This document shows, piece by piece, positions 1 to 5,513 of a stretch of DNA of 10,004 bases. The position numbers and the translations under genes were made by a program. Origin of the DNA: JBAPRR01 sp049281195 (lineage in GTDB: Bacteria; Actinomycetota; Acidimicrobiia; Acidimicrobiales; CAVXTF01); assembly GCA_049281195.1 (NCBI GenBank), contig JBAPRR010000312.1, positions 1-10,004 on the forward strand, written 5' to 3'. Position 1 is the stretch's first letter. Each line of letters starts with the position of its first letter. The notes beneath the pieces were generated by a model. The model did no database searches. It was not told where the DNA came from and worked only from the letters and a program-made list of their open reading frames with translations.

Positions 1-38
1 GTATTCCCGTAGGCGACGGCTGCGACTCGAATCCGTAG

Positions 39-665
39 CTACTTGAGGGAGAGATCAAGAAGTTGCTCTAGTTCCGCCAGCGCAGTCTCGGGGTCGCCGA
101 CCTTGACGGTCGTCATTCCGAGAGCGCGCGCAGGCTTCAGGTTCACACCGAGGTCATCGAGAAACACGGAGCGACTGGGTTCCACGCCGAGCCGCTCGCA
201 CGCGGTCAGGTAGAACTGCGGCTCCGGCTTACGGATCCCCTCTACGGCCGACTCGATGATCACATCGAACAGCTCGGGTAGCCACTCGAAGTTCTCGTTG
301 CCGCGCACCGTGATGTAGTTGTTGGTGAGCAATCCAGTCTTGAAGTGCTGGTGGCATCGCTTCACCGCCTCGAGCATCTGAGGCCTGATCTTTCCTTGCA
401 GACTTCCGATCAGAACCCGGGCGTCGACGGTCCCTCCGGCGAGGTTCGCCTCGGCTTCGAACAGGTCGCAGAAGTCCTCCATGCTGACTTCGCCGCGCTC
501 GAGCTGTGACCATGCGTTCGTGTGGTGGTCCTTCGCATTCAACTCGCGTATGAAGCCGGCAGGGAGGCGGTTGGCGGATTCGTACTCCGCAAAGGCCTCG
601 AACGGTCCGTCGGAGAGCACACCTCCGAAGTCGAAGAGGACTGCGTCGTACTCGCTCGATACCAC
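39..665 (-). CDS. HAD-superfamily phosphatase, epoxide hydrolase N-terminal domain-like
   Basis: Probable cytosolic phosphatase of 208 aa; the substrate is unknown. Four HAD motifs are visible: motif I FDFGGVL with nucleophile D12, motif II LLTNNY with T114, motif III RKPEP with K146, and motif IV FLDDLGVNLKPARALGM with D170/D171. The motif IV wording and the total length match the family of small phosphatases resembling the N-terminal domains of soluble epoxide hydrolase and ACAD10. Motif I reads D-F-G-G, so the usual second Asp (DxD) is a Gly, a variant known in this subfamily and in YihX-type sugar phosphatases. The open frame extends upstream into the M20 gene. I chose GTG at 665 because it is preceded by GGAG with a 5-base gap, starts just before the first HAD strand, and gives the expected length. 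The gene lies 31 bp downstream of the peptidase on the same strand, so it is probably co-transcribed. The 38 bases beyond its stop hold nothing I recognise. Confidence 0.85.
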   Translation of the reverse strand: MVSSEYDAVLFDFGGVLSDGPFEAFAEYESANRLPAGFIRELNAKDHHTNAWSQLERGEVSMEDFCDLFEAEANLAGGTVDARVLIGSLQGKIRPQMLEAVKRCHQHFKTGLLTNNYITVRGNENFEWLPELFDVIIESAVEGIRKPEPQFYLTACERLGVEPSRSVFLDDLGVNLKPARALGMTTVKVGDPETALAELEQLLDLSLK

Positions 666-696
666 CTGATCTCCGTTTGCCGCGTCGCTCGAAAGA

Positions 697-2037
697 TCAG
701 CCGGTGAAGCTCTCGCGAGCAAGACGTCCCCAAAGCTCGGTCGACAGCCGGAGCGAGTCGACATCCACACGCTCATCGACCCCGTGAAACATGGTGGCGT
801 AGTCCTCGAAGGTCATCTTCTCGCTGAAGAGGCCGAACCCGTATGCGACGGTCCCGAGCGCGCGGAAGAAGCGGGCGTCGGTGGCACCTACGGTGAGGAA
901 CGGGACGAGCCGGCAGCCAGGGTAAGCCTCGGATGAAGCGCGCTCCAATGCTGTCCACAGCGGCGTGTCCGCGGGTGAGATCGTGGAGACGTCAGTGCAG
1001 TAGAAATCGATCTCGATGTCGCCGTAAAGATCGCCGATCGCATCGCTCAGCATCGCTTCTACGTCTGCGGTCTCCCATCCCGGCAGAGTCCTTATGTCGA
1101 GATCGAGCTCGACCCGGTCGGGAATGACGTTGATCTTGCTCCCGGCGCGAAGCATTGTCGGTGCGATCGTGGTGTGGGTACACGCATGTGCCTGTCGCGC
1201 GAGACCGATGGCGGGGAAGGTCTCGCAAAACTCCTCGATCTGATCCGGGTCCAACAAGGCGTTGGTGATCTCCTCGGGCAGGCCGAGCTCGCTTACGAAC
1301 CGGGTCCACGCGGGATGGAGGTCGGCGCATGGTTTGTAGGCATCGAGCCTGCGGACGACCTCGGCCGCCTTAACCAATGCGTTGCCGGTCCGAAGCGGCT
1401 GCGAGGCGTGTCCCGGCTCACCTTTGACTGTCAGCTTGCACCAGTGCGCGCCTTTTTCTCCGGTGATGACAGGGAGCCGGATTCCACCAGGAGCGGCCAT
1501 CGGAAAACCTCCGGCCTCGGTGATCAGGTAGTCGGTCTTCACTGCGTTCGTCTCGTGCTCGGCCAACCACCCGGCTCCGTGAGAGCCCAAGGCCTCCTCG
1601 TCGGCCACCGCCACGTAGACGATGTCACCCTCCGGCCTGAATCCCTCCAGGGCGAGGTGGCGGATGCTTATCGCCATCGACGCGGTCAGATTGAGCATGT
1701 CCACGGCGCCGCGTCCCCACACCTCTCCGTCGATCAGCTCGCCCCCGAACGGGTCGTGACGCCAGTCGGAAGGCTCGGCGGGCACCACGTCGGTGTGCCC
1801 GACCAGCGCTAACGAGGGGGCATCCCTATTCTTTCCCTCGATCCTGGCGACGAGGGACCGTCTCCCCGGCACCGGCTCGTAGGCCTCAAAATCGACGCCT
1901 GTTCCCTCCAGAACACTCTGGATGGTGTCGGAACTCCGATGCTCCTGCCCGGACTGCTCGGTCCCGTCGTTCACACACGAATTACGGATGAGCTGCTGTA
2001 GCAGCTCGGTTACCTCGCCGACGAGGTCAGATCCCAT
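697..2037 (-). CDS. M20/M25/M40-family zinc metallopeptidase (ArgE/DapE/ACY1-like)
   Basis: Cytosolic two-zinc amidohydrolase of 446 aa, expected to cleave a dipeptide or an N-acylated amino acid. The predicted metal ligands are all in place: H81 in VGHTDVVP, bridging D113 in GRGAVDM, E148 in VADEEALG (with E147 as catalytic base), E174 in TEAGG, and H418 in FHGVDERV. HASQP (H210) lies in the inserted lid/dimerisation domain. The length and the TEAGG and HGVDERV wording resemble the M20 peptidases annotated as dipeptidases in mycobacteria (Rv2141c type); the true substrate cannot be read from sequence. The open frame runs back to 2253 inside the divergent gene. I chose ATG 2037 because the protein homology starts there and TAGGAT lies 7 bases upstream, suggesting a leaderless transcript; the AGGA in it could alternatively act as a ribosome binding site. 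It is probably the first gene of a two-gene operon with the HAD phosphatase. Confidence 0.9.
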   Translation of the reverse strand: MGSDLVGEVTELLQQLIRNSCVNDGTEQSGQEHRSSDTIQSVLEGTGVDFEAYEPVPGRRSLVARIEGKNRDAPSLALVGHTDVVPAEPSDWRHDPFGGELIDGEVWGRGAVDMLNLTASMAISIRHLALEGFRPEGDIVYVAVADEEALGSHGAGWLAEHETNAVKTDYLITEAGGFPMAAPGGIRLPVITGEKGAHWCKLTVKGEPGHASQPLRTGNALVKAAEVVRRLDAYKPCADLHPAWTRFVSELGLPEEITNALLDPDQIEEFCETFPAIGLARQAHACTHTTIAPTMLRAGSKINVIPDRVELDLDIRTLPGWETADVEAMLSDAIGDLYGDIEIDFYCTDVSTISPADTPLWTALERASSEAYPGCRLVPFLTVGATDARFFRALGTVAYGFGLFSEKMTFEDYATMFHGVDERVDVDSLRLSTELWGRLARESFTG

Positions 2038-2044
2038 GCGGGCG

Positions 2045-2050
2045 ATCCTA
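2045..2050 (-). promoter_or_regulatory. Candidate -10 element of the M20 peptidase gene (TAGGAT, leaderless type)
   Basis: Reading the minus strand, TAGGAT is followed by seven bases and then the ATG. A TANNNT hexamer this close would place transcription start at or next to the A of the start codon. I see no convincing -35. The same bases contain AGGA, which could be a weak Shine-Dalgarno site, so the two readings compete. Confidence 0.4.
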
Positions 2051-2097
2051 CGAGCGTGGGGAGCATCGGTCCCTACGTCATTGCGGAGTGGTTGACT

Positions 2098-2102
2098 GGG
2101 AG
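2098..2102 (+). promoter_or_regulatory. Ribosome binding site of the NYN/S1 gene (GGGAG)
   Basis: GGGAG lies five bases before the ATG at 2108, a normal Shine-Dalgarno spacing. It supports that start over any downstream alternative. The 70-bp divergent gap (2038-2107) must also hold this gene's promoter, but I could not pick a convincing -35/-10 pair for it. Confidence 0.6.
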
Positions 2103-2107
2103 CAGAC

Positions 2108-3826
2108 ATGCCGCCTACGAACGTCGTCGTTGACGGCTCGAACATTGCGACGGAAGGGCGTTCGACGCCCAGCCTTGAACAGCTCGACCAGGCCGTAAGG
2201 CAGTACCTGGAAGAGCACCCCGGCGTAAACGTCACCGTGATCGTGGACGCCACGTTCGGGCACAGGATCGACCGATCCGAGCGCCGCGGGTTCGAGGAAG
2301 CCGTTGCTCACGGAGAGCTGATCTCCCCCCCAGCGGGGGCGATCGGTCGCGGAGACGCGTTTGTCCTTCGCATAGCGGAGCGCATCGGGGCTCAGGTGCT
2401 TTCGAACGACTCGTTCCGTGAATTCCTCGAGGAGCACCCATGGCTGTTCGACGAGGACCGTTTGATGGGTGCCACCCCGGTTCCCGGTGTGGGCTGGATC
2501 TTTTCCCCCAGGCGCCCGGTTCGCGGACCCTCTGCCGCGGACGAGCCGAACGGTCGTAGACGCCGGGCGGCCCGTCCTACGACGGCTGCCCGGTCAGCTG
2601 ACAAGGATGCCGCAAAGACCGCCGACGCGAAGACGCCCAGAAGGGGTCGGAAGCCCAAAATCGGGGATACAAAACCTGCCCCCGACAGCTCGTCTGATCA
2701 GGGGGTACGCGCTGCCATCGCGCAGGCCACCGAAGAGGCCCTCGGGCCCGGTCGCATCCCGCGCAAGAGGGGATCGGCCAAAAACAAGCAGGAGCCCATC
2801 CCCGAGGCGGTTAACGATCCGCTTCCTTTCATCACGTTCGCAAGCGATCACCCGGTCGGCTCCGAGCTCGAGGGGAAGGTGGTCTCCTTCACCTCGCACG
2901 GAGCGATGGCCCAGGTGGACGACATGCTCTGCTACGTCCCGCTCGCCGGCCTGGCGGATCCACCTCCCCGCCGAGCTCGCGACGTTCTCCGGATCGGCGA
3001 GGTGCGCACCTTCCAGCTCGTAGCGCTCGATCCTTCGCGCCGTGGAGCGCAACTCGCTCTTCCCGATGTGGTGGCTTCTCATGGCCTGGTAGCTGAAGGT
3101 GCCGAAGAGGCCGCCTCCGAGGTGAGGAAAAAACGGACCGGCAGAGGGTCTGTGGCCGGCGCGGTGGACTCGGAAGACACCGGAGAAGACCAAACCTCCG
3201 CCCCCAGGAAAGGTCGTTCAAGAAAGAAGGTCCCCTCTTCAGACGTGGCTTCCATGTCCGAGAAGGTCCCAGCTACAAGGCGCCGCGGGCGGACCAGACC
3301 GGTCGATTCACCGGGTACGCCCCCGTCGCCGGTAAAGGCCGCACCCACGAGAAAGGCTGCCGCCAAAAAGGCCGTGGCCGAAGCGGTGTCGCCTGCACCT
3401 ACGAAGGTCTCCTCGGGCGCTGGAGCCTCGAAGAAGGCTTCGAAGGTTGCCAAGCCGGCCAAAGCGACCGAAAAGGCCACAAAGGGTAAAAAGGCAGCCG
3501 GCCCTGTCAGGGCGACAAAGTCGACGAAAGCGGCCGCCGGAGCCGGGCCGACCAAGGCGGTCAAGGCAGCTAAGTCATCGAAGGCGGCGCCTGTGGCCAA
3601 GCAGGCGCCTTCCAAGGTGCAGAAAGCGGCCAAATCCGAAAAGGCGACAAGGGCCGCCAAGATCCACAAGGCCGTTAAAGCCCAGAAGGCCGCGAAGACC
3701 CAGAAGGTGGCGAAGGTCCAGAAGGTCGCCAAGGTCCAGAAGGCTGCCGGAACCAAAAAGGTACCCAATGCTGCGAAAGCGTCTGCTGTGAAGTCGCCGT
3801 CCAAAGGTCGGGGCAGAGGCGTCTAA
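2108..3826 (+). CDS. NYN (Zc3h12a-like) RNase domain + S1-like domain + Lys/Ala-rich histone-H1-like tail
   Basis: Probable RNA-binding endoribonuclease or RNA-processing factor of 572 aa. Residues 1-135 resemble the Zc3h12a/Regnase-type NYN (PIN-like) nuclease: VVVDGSN (D9, N12), VIVDAT (D47), GRGDAFVL (D83) and VLSNDSF (D101) match the acidic metal-binding positions. Residues 136-240 are a basic, probably disordered linker. Residues about 248-322 look like an S1/OB RNA-binding domain (GSELEGKVVSFTSHGAMAQV, then CYVPLAGL and a closing ALDPSRRGAQLAL). From about 335 the chain is low complexity. In residues 441-560 I count about 33 Lys and 36 Ala in 120, with almost no acidic residues, ending in a GRGRGV tail. 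Such tails resemble histone H1 and the C-terminus of mycobacterial HupB and bind nucleic acid non-specifically. The gene is well supported by start, RBS and domains. The function, and whether the target is RNA only, are inference. It diverges from the M20 gene. Confidence 0.88.
   Translation: MPPTNVVVDGSNIATEGRSTPSLEQLDQAVRQYLEEHPGVNVTVIVDATFGHRIDRSERRGFEEAVAHGELISPPAGAIGRGDAFVLRIAERIGAQVLSNDSFREFLEEHPWLFDEDRLMGATPVPGVGWIFSPRRPVRGPSAADEPNGRRRRAARPTTAARSADKDAAKTADAKTPRRGRKPKIGDTKPAPDSSSDQGVRAAIAQATEEALGPGRIPRKRGSAKNKQEPIPEAVNDPLPFITFASDHPVGSELEGKVVSFTSHGAMAQVDDMLCYVPLAGLADPPPRRARDVLRIGEVRTFQLVALDPSRRGAQLALPDVVASHGLVAEGAEEAASEVRKKRTGRGSVAGAVDSEDTGEDQTSAPRKGRSRKKVPSSDVASMSEKVPATRRRGRTRPVDSPGTPPSPVKAAPTRKAAAKKAVAEAVSPAPTKVSSGAGASKKASKVAKPAKATEKATKGKKAAGPVRATKSTKAAAGAGPTKAVKAAKSSKAAPVAKQAPSKVQKAAKSEKATRAAKIHKAVKAQKAAKTQKVAKVQKVAKVQKAAGTKKVPNAAKASAVKSPSKGRGRGV
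3665..3754 (+). repeat. In-frame 18-bp tandem repeat encoding a (Q/H)K(A/V)(A/V)K(A/T/V) hexapeptide
   Basis: Five consecutive hexapeptides can be read in the tail of the NYN/S1 protein (residues 520-549): HKAVKA, QKAAKT, QKVAKV, QKVAKV and QKAAGT. At DNA level the units at 3683, 3701 and 3719 are near-identical 18-mers starting CAGAAGG, followed by a 12-base partial copy at 3737. This looks like recent in-frame expansion by slippage or unequal crossing-over, so copy number may differ between strains. Confidence 0.8.
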
Positions 3827-3973
3827 GCACTCGCGATCACCGGCTTTGTGCCCGATCGTCAGCCCCGGTTCATCAAAACCACGAAAAGTGGTTGTATCCC
3901 CTTAAAGATCGTCACTCAGAGTCCCGATGATCTGATCGTGATGGAACGAATCTCTTCCCGGTTCAGGAGGGGA

Positions 3974-4090
3974 ATGGGACGCGGCCGAATCGTTTTGGAA
4001 GCCGCTCCTAAGAACCAATCATCCTGGCGGGCGAACGAAGCAAGCCGGCACCGACAGGTGCTTCAAGACAACTGGCTTTCCGCTCGCTAA
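3974..4090 (+). CDS. Possible 38-aa small protein (speculative)
   Basis: The short frame starts with ATG, preceded three bases earlier by AGGAGG (AGGAGGGGA in full). This is the strongest Shine-Dalgarno match in the window, though the spacing is short. The product begins MGRGRIVLEAAP and ends in a basic, polar stretch (NWLSAR). It has no signal peptide, membrane segment or known motif. The same frame is open further upstream to a GTG at 3848, giving 80 aa. Codon bias is weak. It stops 8 bases before the hairpin at 4099, which would suit the last gene of a transcript. It may equally be non-coding, with the purine run there by chance or as part of an RNA structure. Confidence 0.2.
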   Translation: MGRGRIVLEAAPKNQSSWRANEASRHRQVLQDNWLSAR

Positions 4091-4098
4091 CGCCCTAA

Positions 4099-4149
4099 CC
4101 GCCGACCTGCCGGGAACCTCGCCCCCGGTTCCCGGCAGGGTCTCGGCGG
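4099..4149 (+). terminator. Two-part GC-rich hairpin, probable terminator
   Basis: The inner stem is a perfect 13-bp inverted repeat, CCTGCCGGGAACC (4106-4118) against GGTTCCCGGCAGG (4127-4139), with an 8-base loop. An outer 7-bp stem, CCGCCGA (4099-4105) against TCGGCGG (4143-4149), continues it across a 3-base bulge. There is no T-run afterwards, as is common for terminators of high-GC actinobacteria. It would end transcription from the NYN/S1 gene. It sits only 21 bases before the fabZ start, so a role in fabZ regulation is an alternative. Confidence 0.6.
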
Positions 4150-4156
4150 CCCGGTC

Positions 4157-4162
4157 TATGGT
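4157..4162 (+). promoter_or_regulatory. Candidate -10 element of fabZ (TATGGT, leaderless type)
   Basis: TATGGT ends eight bases before the fabZ ATG, and there is no Shine-Dalgarno sequence between. The expected -35 position falls inside the 3' arm of the preceding hairpin and does not resemble TTGACA. The call rests on the TANNNT match, its spacing, and the same hexamer at the minus-strand DinB-like gene. Confidence 0.4.
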
Positions 4163-4170
4163 CAGCGGCC

Positions 4171-4596
4171 ATGCTCAATCCTGAGGATGTGCTGCCTCAC
4201 CGGGCACCGTTTCTCTTCGTTGACGAGGTCGTCGAAGTAGAGCCGGGCCAACGCGCCACGGCACGGTGGAACCTCACCAGCAAAGAGGCATTCTTCGCCG
4301 GCCACTTCCCGGGATACCCGGTACTCCCAGGCGTGTTGATCGTCGAGGCGTTGGCGCAGACGGGAGCTCTGGCCGTTCTGACCGACGAACGTTTTGCCGG
4401 CCGTGTAGTTCTGCTGGGCGGCGTCGACCGCGCCAGGTTCAGGCGCCAGGTCACCCCGGGCGACACACTCGACATGTCGACGACACTCGAGCGTCTGTCG
4501 TCGGGCGGAGCCGGATACGGGAACGGCAGGGCGACAGTCAACGGCGAACTGGCGTGCGAGGCCCGCCTCCTGTTCGTGTGCGCCGACCGCCGCTGA
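4171..4596 (+). CDS. fabZ: FabZ-like (3R)-hydroxyacyl-ACP dehydratase
   Basis: Soluble hotdog-fold dehydratase of 141 aa, expected to convert (3R)-hydroxyacyl-ACP to trans-2-enoyl-ACP in type II fatty acid synthesis. The N-terminal LPHRAPFLFVDEV, then FFAGHFPGYPVLPGVLIVEALAQ (residues 41-63), are the FabZ signature; H45 and E59 are the catalytic pair. The length is close to the usual 140-155. No other fatty-acid gene is present, so it is a stand-alone copy. It could also act on a specialised acyl chain (mycolate-like, polyketide or lipid A-like), but the primary sequence looks like ordinary FabZ. The ATG at 4171 lacks a ribosome binding site and is probably read from a leaderless mRNA. Its stop codon is the first member of a 14-bp tandem repeat. 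Confidence 0.88.
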   Translation: MLNPEDVLPHRAPFLFVDEVVEVEPGQRATARWNLTSKEAFFAGHFPGYPVLPGVLIVEALAQTGALAVLTDERFAGRVVLLGGVDRARFRRQVTPGDTLDMSTTLERLSSGGAGYGNGRATVNGELACEARLLFVCADRR

Positions 4597-4644
4597 TTAC
4601 GCCGTACTGATTACGCCGTACTGATTAGGCCGCACTGATTCGCC
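4593..4644 (+). repeat. 14-bp tandem repeat starting at the fabZ stop codon
   Basis: Units CTGATTACGCCGTA at 4593 and 4607 are identical. A third at 4621 differs at two bases (CTGATTAGGCCGCA), and a partial copy CTGATTCGCC starts at 4635. The first TGA is the stop codon of fabZ. Because 14 is not a multiple of 3, successive copies put TGA in all three reading frames (4594, 4608, 4622). Confidence 0.85.
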
Positions 4645-4681
4645 CACCCCGACCGACACTGCCGCACGCGAAGATGGCCCG

Positions 4682-5455
4682 GTGAGGATCGCCACCTGGA
4701 ACGTGAACTCCCTCAACGCCCGCATGCCGCGCGTGGAGGAATGGATCGGATACGCACAGCCCGATGTTCTGTGTATGCAGGAAACGAAGGTGGCGGACGC
4801 CGCTTTCCCCGAAATGCCTTTCGCAGCCCTCGGATACGAAGTCGCTCATCACGGCGACGGACGTTGGAACGGCGTCGCGATCGTGAGCAAGGTCGGGATG
4901 AAAGACGTCCTGTCCGGCTTCACCTCCGGTGCGGATGAGCAGGGATCCCGGATCGTTTCTGCGATCTGCGGAGGAGTCCGGGTCTATTCCGTATACGTCC
5001 CGAACGGAAGGCTCGTGGACAGCGAGTTCTACGATCAGAAGCTCGAGTGGTTCGGTGAGCTACGCGCTCACCTGGACTCGACAGCCAAGCCCGGAGACCC
5101 CATAGCGGTGTGCGGCGACTTCAACGTCGCGCCGGAGGACATCGACGTCTGGGATCCCGCCAAGACGGCCGGATCGACACACGTGACCGAACCAGAAAGA
5201 AAGGCTCTTCGCGAGGTCGAGCAATGGGGACTGACCGACGGCTTCAGGACCCAGTACGACCAGGGCGGCCTCTTTTCCTGGTGGGACTACCGGGCAGGGA
5301 ACTTCCACAAGCACGAGGGAATGCGCATCGACCTGATCCTGCTGTCAGAAGCCCTGGGAAAGCGGACCACGTTCGCCCTGATCGACCGCAACGCCCGCAA
5401 AGGGAAACAGCCTTCCGATCACGCACCGGTTTTCGTCGACGTCGACGTCGACTGA
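4682..5455 (+). CDS. xthA: Exonuclease III / AP endonuclease (XthA)
   Basis: Cytosolic Mg-dependent DNA repair enzyme of 257 aa in the EEP fold, expected to cut at abasic sites and to remove 3' blocking groups. The catalytic set is complete: N7 (TWNVNS), E34 (MQETK), Y105 (YVPNGR), D146/N148 (GDFNVAP), D217 (RIDLIL) and D246-H247 (PSDHAPV). The order and spacing match E. coli ExoIII (N7, E34, Y109, D151, N153, D229, D258, H259). The start is GTG at 4682 because MRIATWN is the usual beginning; there is no clear ribosome binding site. It follows fabZ by 85 bp and may be read from it. The C-terminus ends in an extra VDVDVD run encoded by three GTCGAC hexamers beyond the conserved core. It is convergent with the helicase gene. 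Confidence 0.95.
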   Translation: MRIATWNVNSLNARMPRVEEWIGYAQPDVLCMQETKVADAAFPEMPFAALGYEVAHHGDGRWNGVAIVSKVGMKDVLSGFTSGADEQGSRIVSAICGGVRVYSVYVPNGRLVDSEFYDQKLEWFGELRAHLDSTAKPGDPIAVCGDFNVAPEDIDVWDPAKTAGSTHVTEPERKALREVEQWGLTDGFRTQYDQGGLFSWWDYRAGNFHKHEGMRIDLILLSEALGKRTTFALIDRNARKGKQPSDHAPVFVDVDVD

Positions 5456-5490
5456 TTGACATCGACTGACCGACATTCACTGACTGTCGG
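5435..5490 (+). repeat. GTCGAC hexamer repeat plus degenerate 14-bp repeat over the xthA stop codon
   Basis: Three GTCGAC hexamers (5435-5452) encode the terminal VDVDVD. They run straight into 14-bp units starting at CTGA: CTGATTGACATCGA (5452), CTGACCGACATTCA (5466) and a weaker CTGACTGTCGG (5480). The first two agree at 10 of 14 positions. The first TGA is the xthA stop; further TGAs at 5457 and 5467 cover the other two frames. The rest of the gap to the helicase stop holds only weak dyad symmetry and no clear terminator. Confidence 0.6.
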
Positions 5491-5513
5491 GACTACTCGA
5501 CGAGGGCAGCGTC

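Larger units (their letters stand above)
3827..4170. other. 344-bp stretch without a confident gene
   Basis: Between the NYN/S1 stop and fabZ there is no recognisable protein. It contains: a 6-bp hairpin with a GAAAA loop at 3877-3893 (AACCAC pairing with GTGGTT); AGGAGG at 3965-3970 before a short ATG frame; GAAGCA/TGCTTC arms at 4037-4042 and 4059-4064; and a strong hairpin at 4099-4149. An 80-codon frame with a GTG start spans 3848-4090, but its third-position GC is only about 61% by my count, which looks lower than in the neighbouring genes, and I recognise no domain. It could be a 3' UTR, a structured RNA or a small gene. Confidence 0.5.

Noticed and set aside
1174..1812. Plus-strand 212-codon open frame
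   Set aside because: It lies wholly opposite the M20 peptidase, whose metal ligands are all encoded on the other strand; it has no recognisable motif and is an expected shadow in high-GC DNA.
2038..2107. TTGAC at 2092 as a -35 for the NYN/S1 gene
   Set aside because: It lies only about 12 bases before the ATG and overlaps the ribosome binding site, too close to serve as a -35 for this gene.
3079..3804. Minus-strand 241-codon open frame rich in Ala and Phe
   Set aside because: It is the antisense of the Lys/Ala tail: AAG and GCC codons read backwards give Leu/Phe/Ala without stops. No ribosome binding site or domain; the plus-strand reading has clear domains.
3841..3893. tRNA-like or known riboswitch element after the NYN/S1 gene
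   Set aside because: GGTTC stretches recall a T-loop, but no cloverleaf, acceptor pairing or known riboswitch core can be assembled around them.
5456..5513. Bidirectional terminator between the convergent xthA and helicase genes
   Set aside because: Only a 4-bp GTCG/CGAC dyad could be found and no T-run; the stretch is better explained by the stop-codon repeat.
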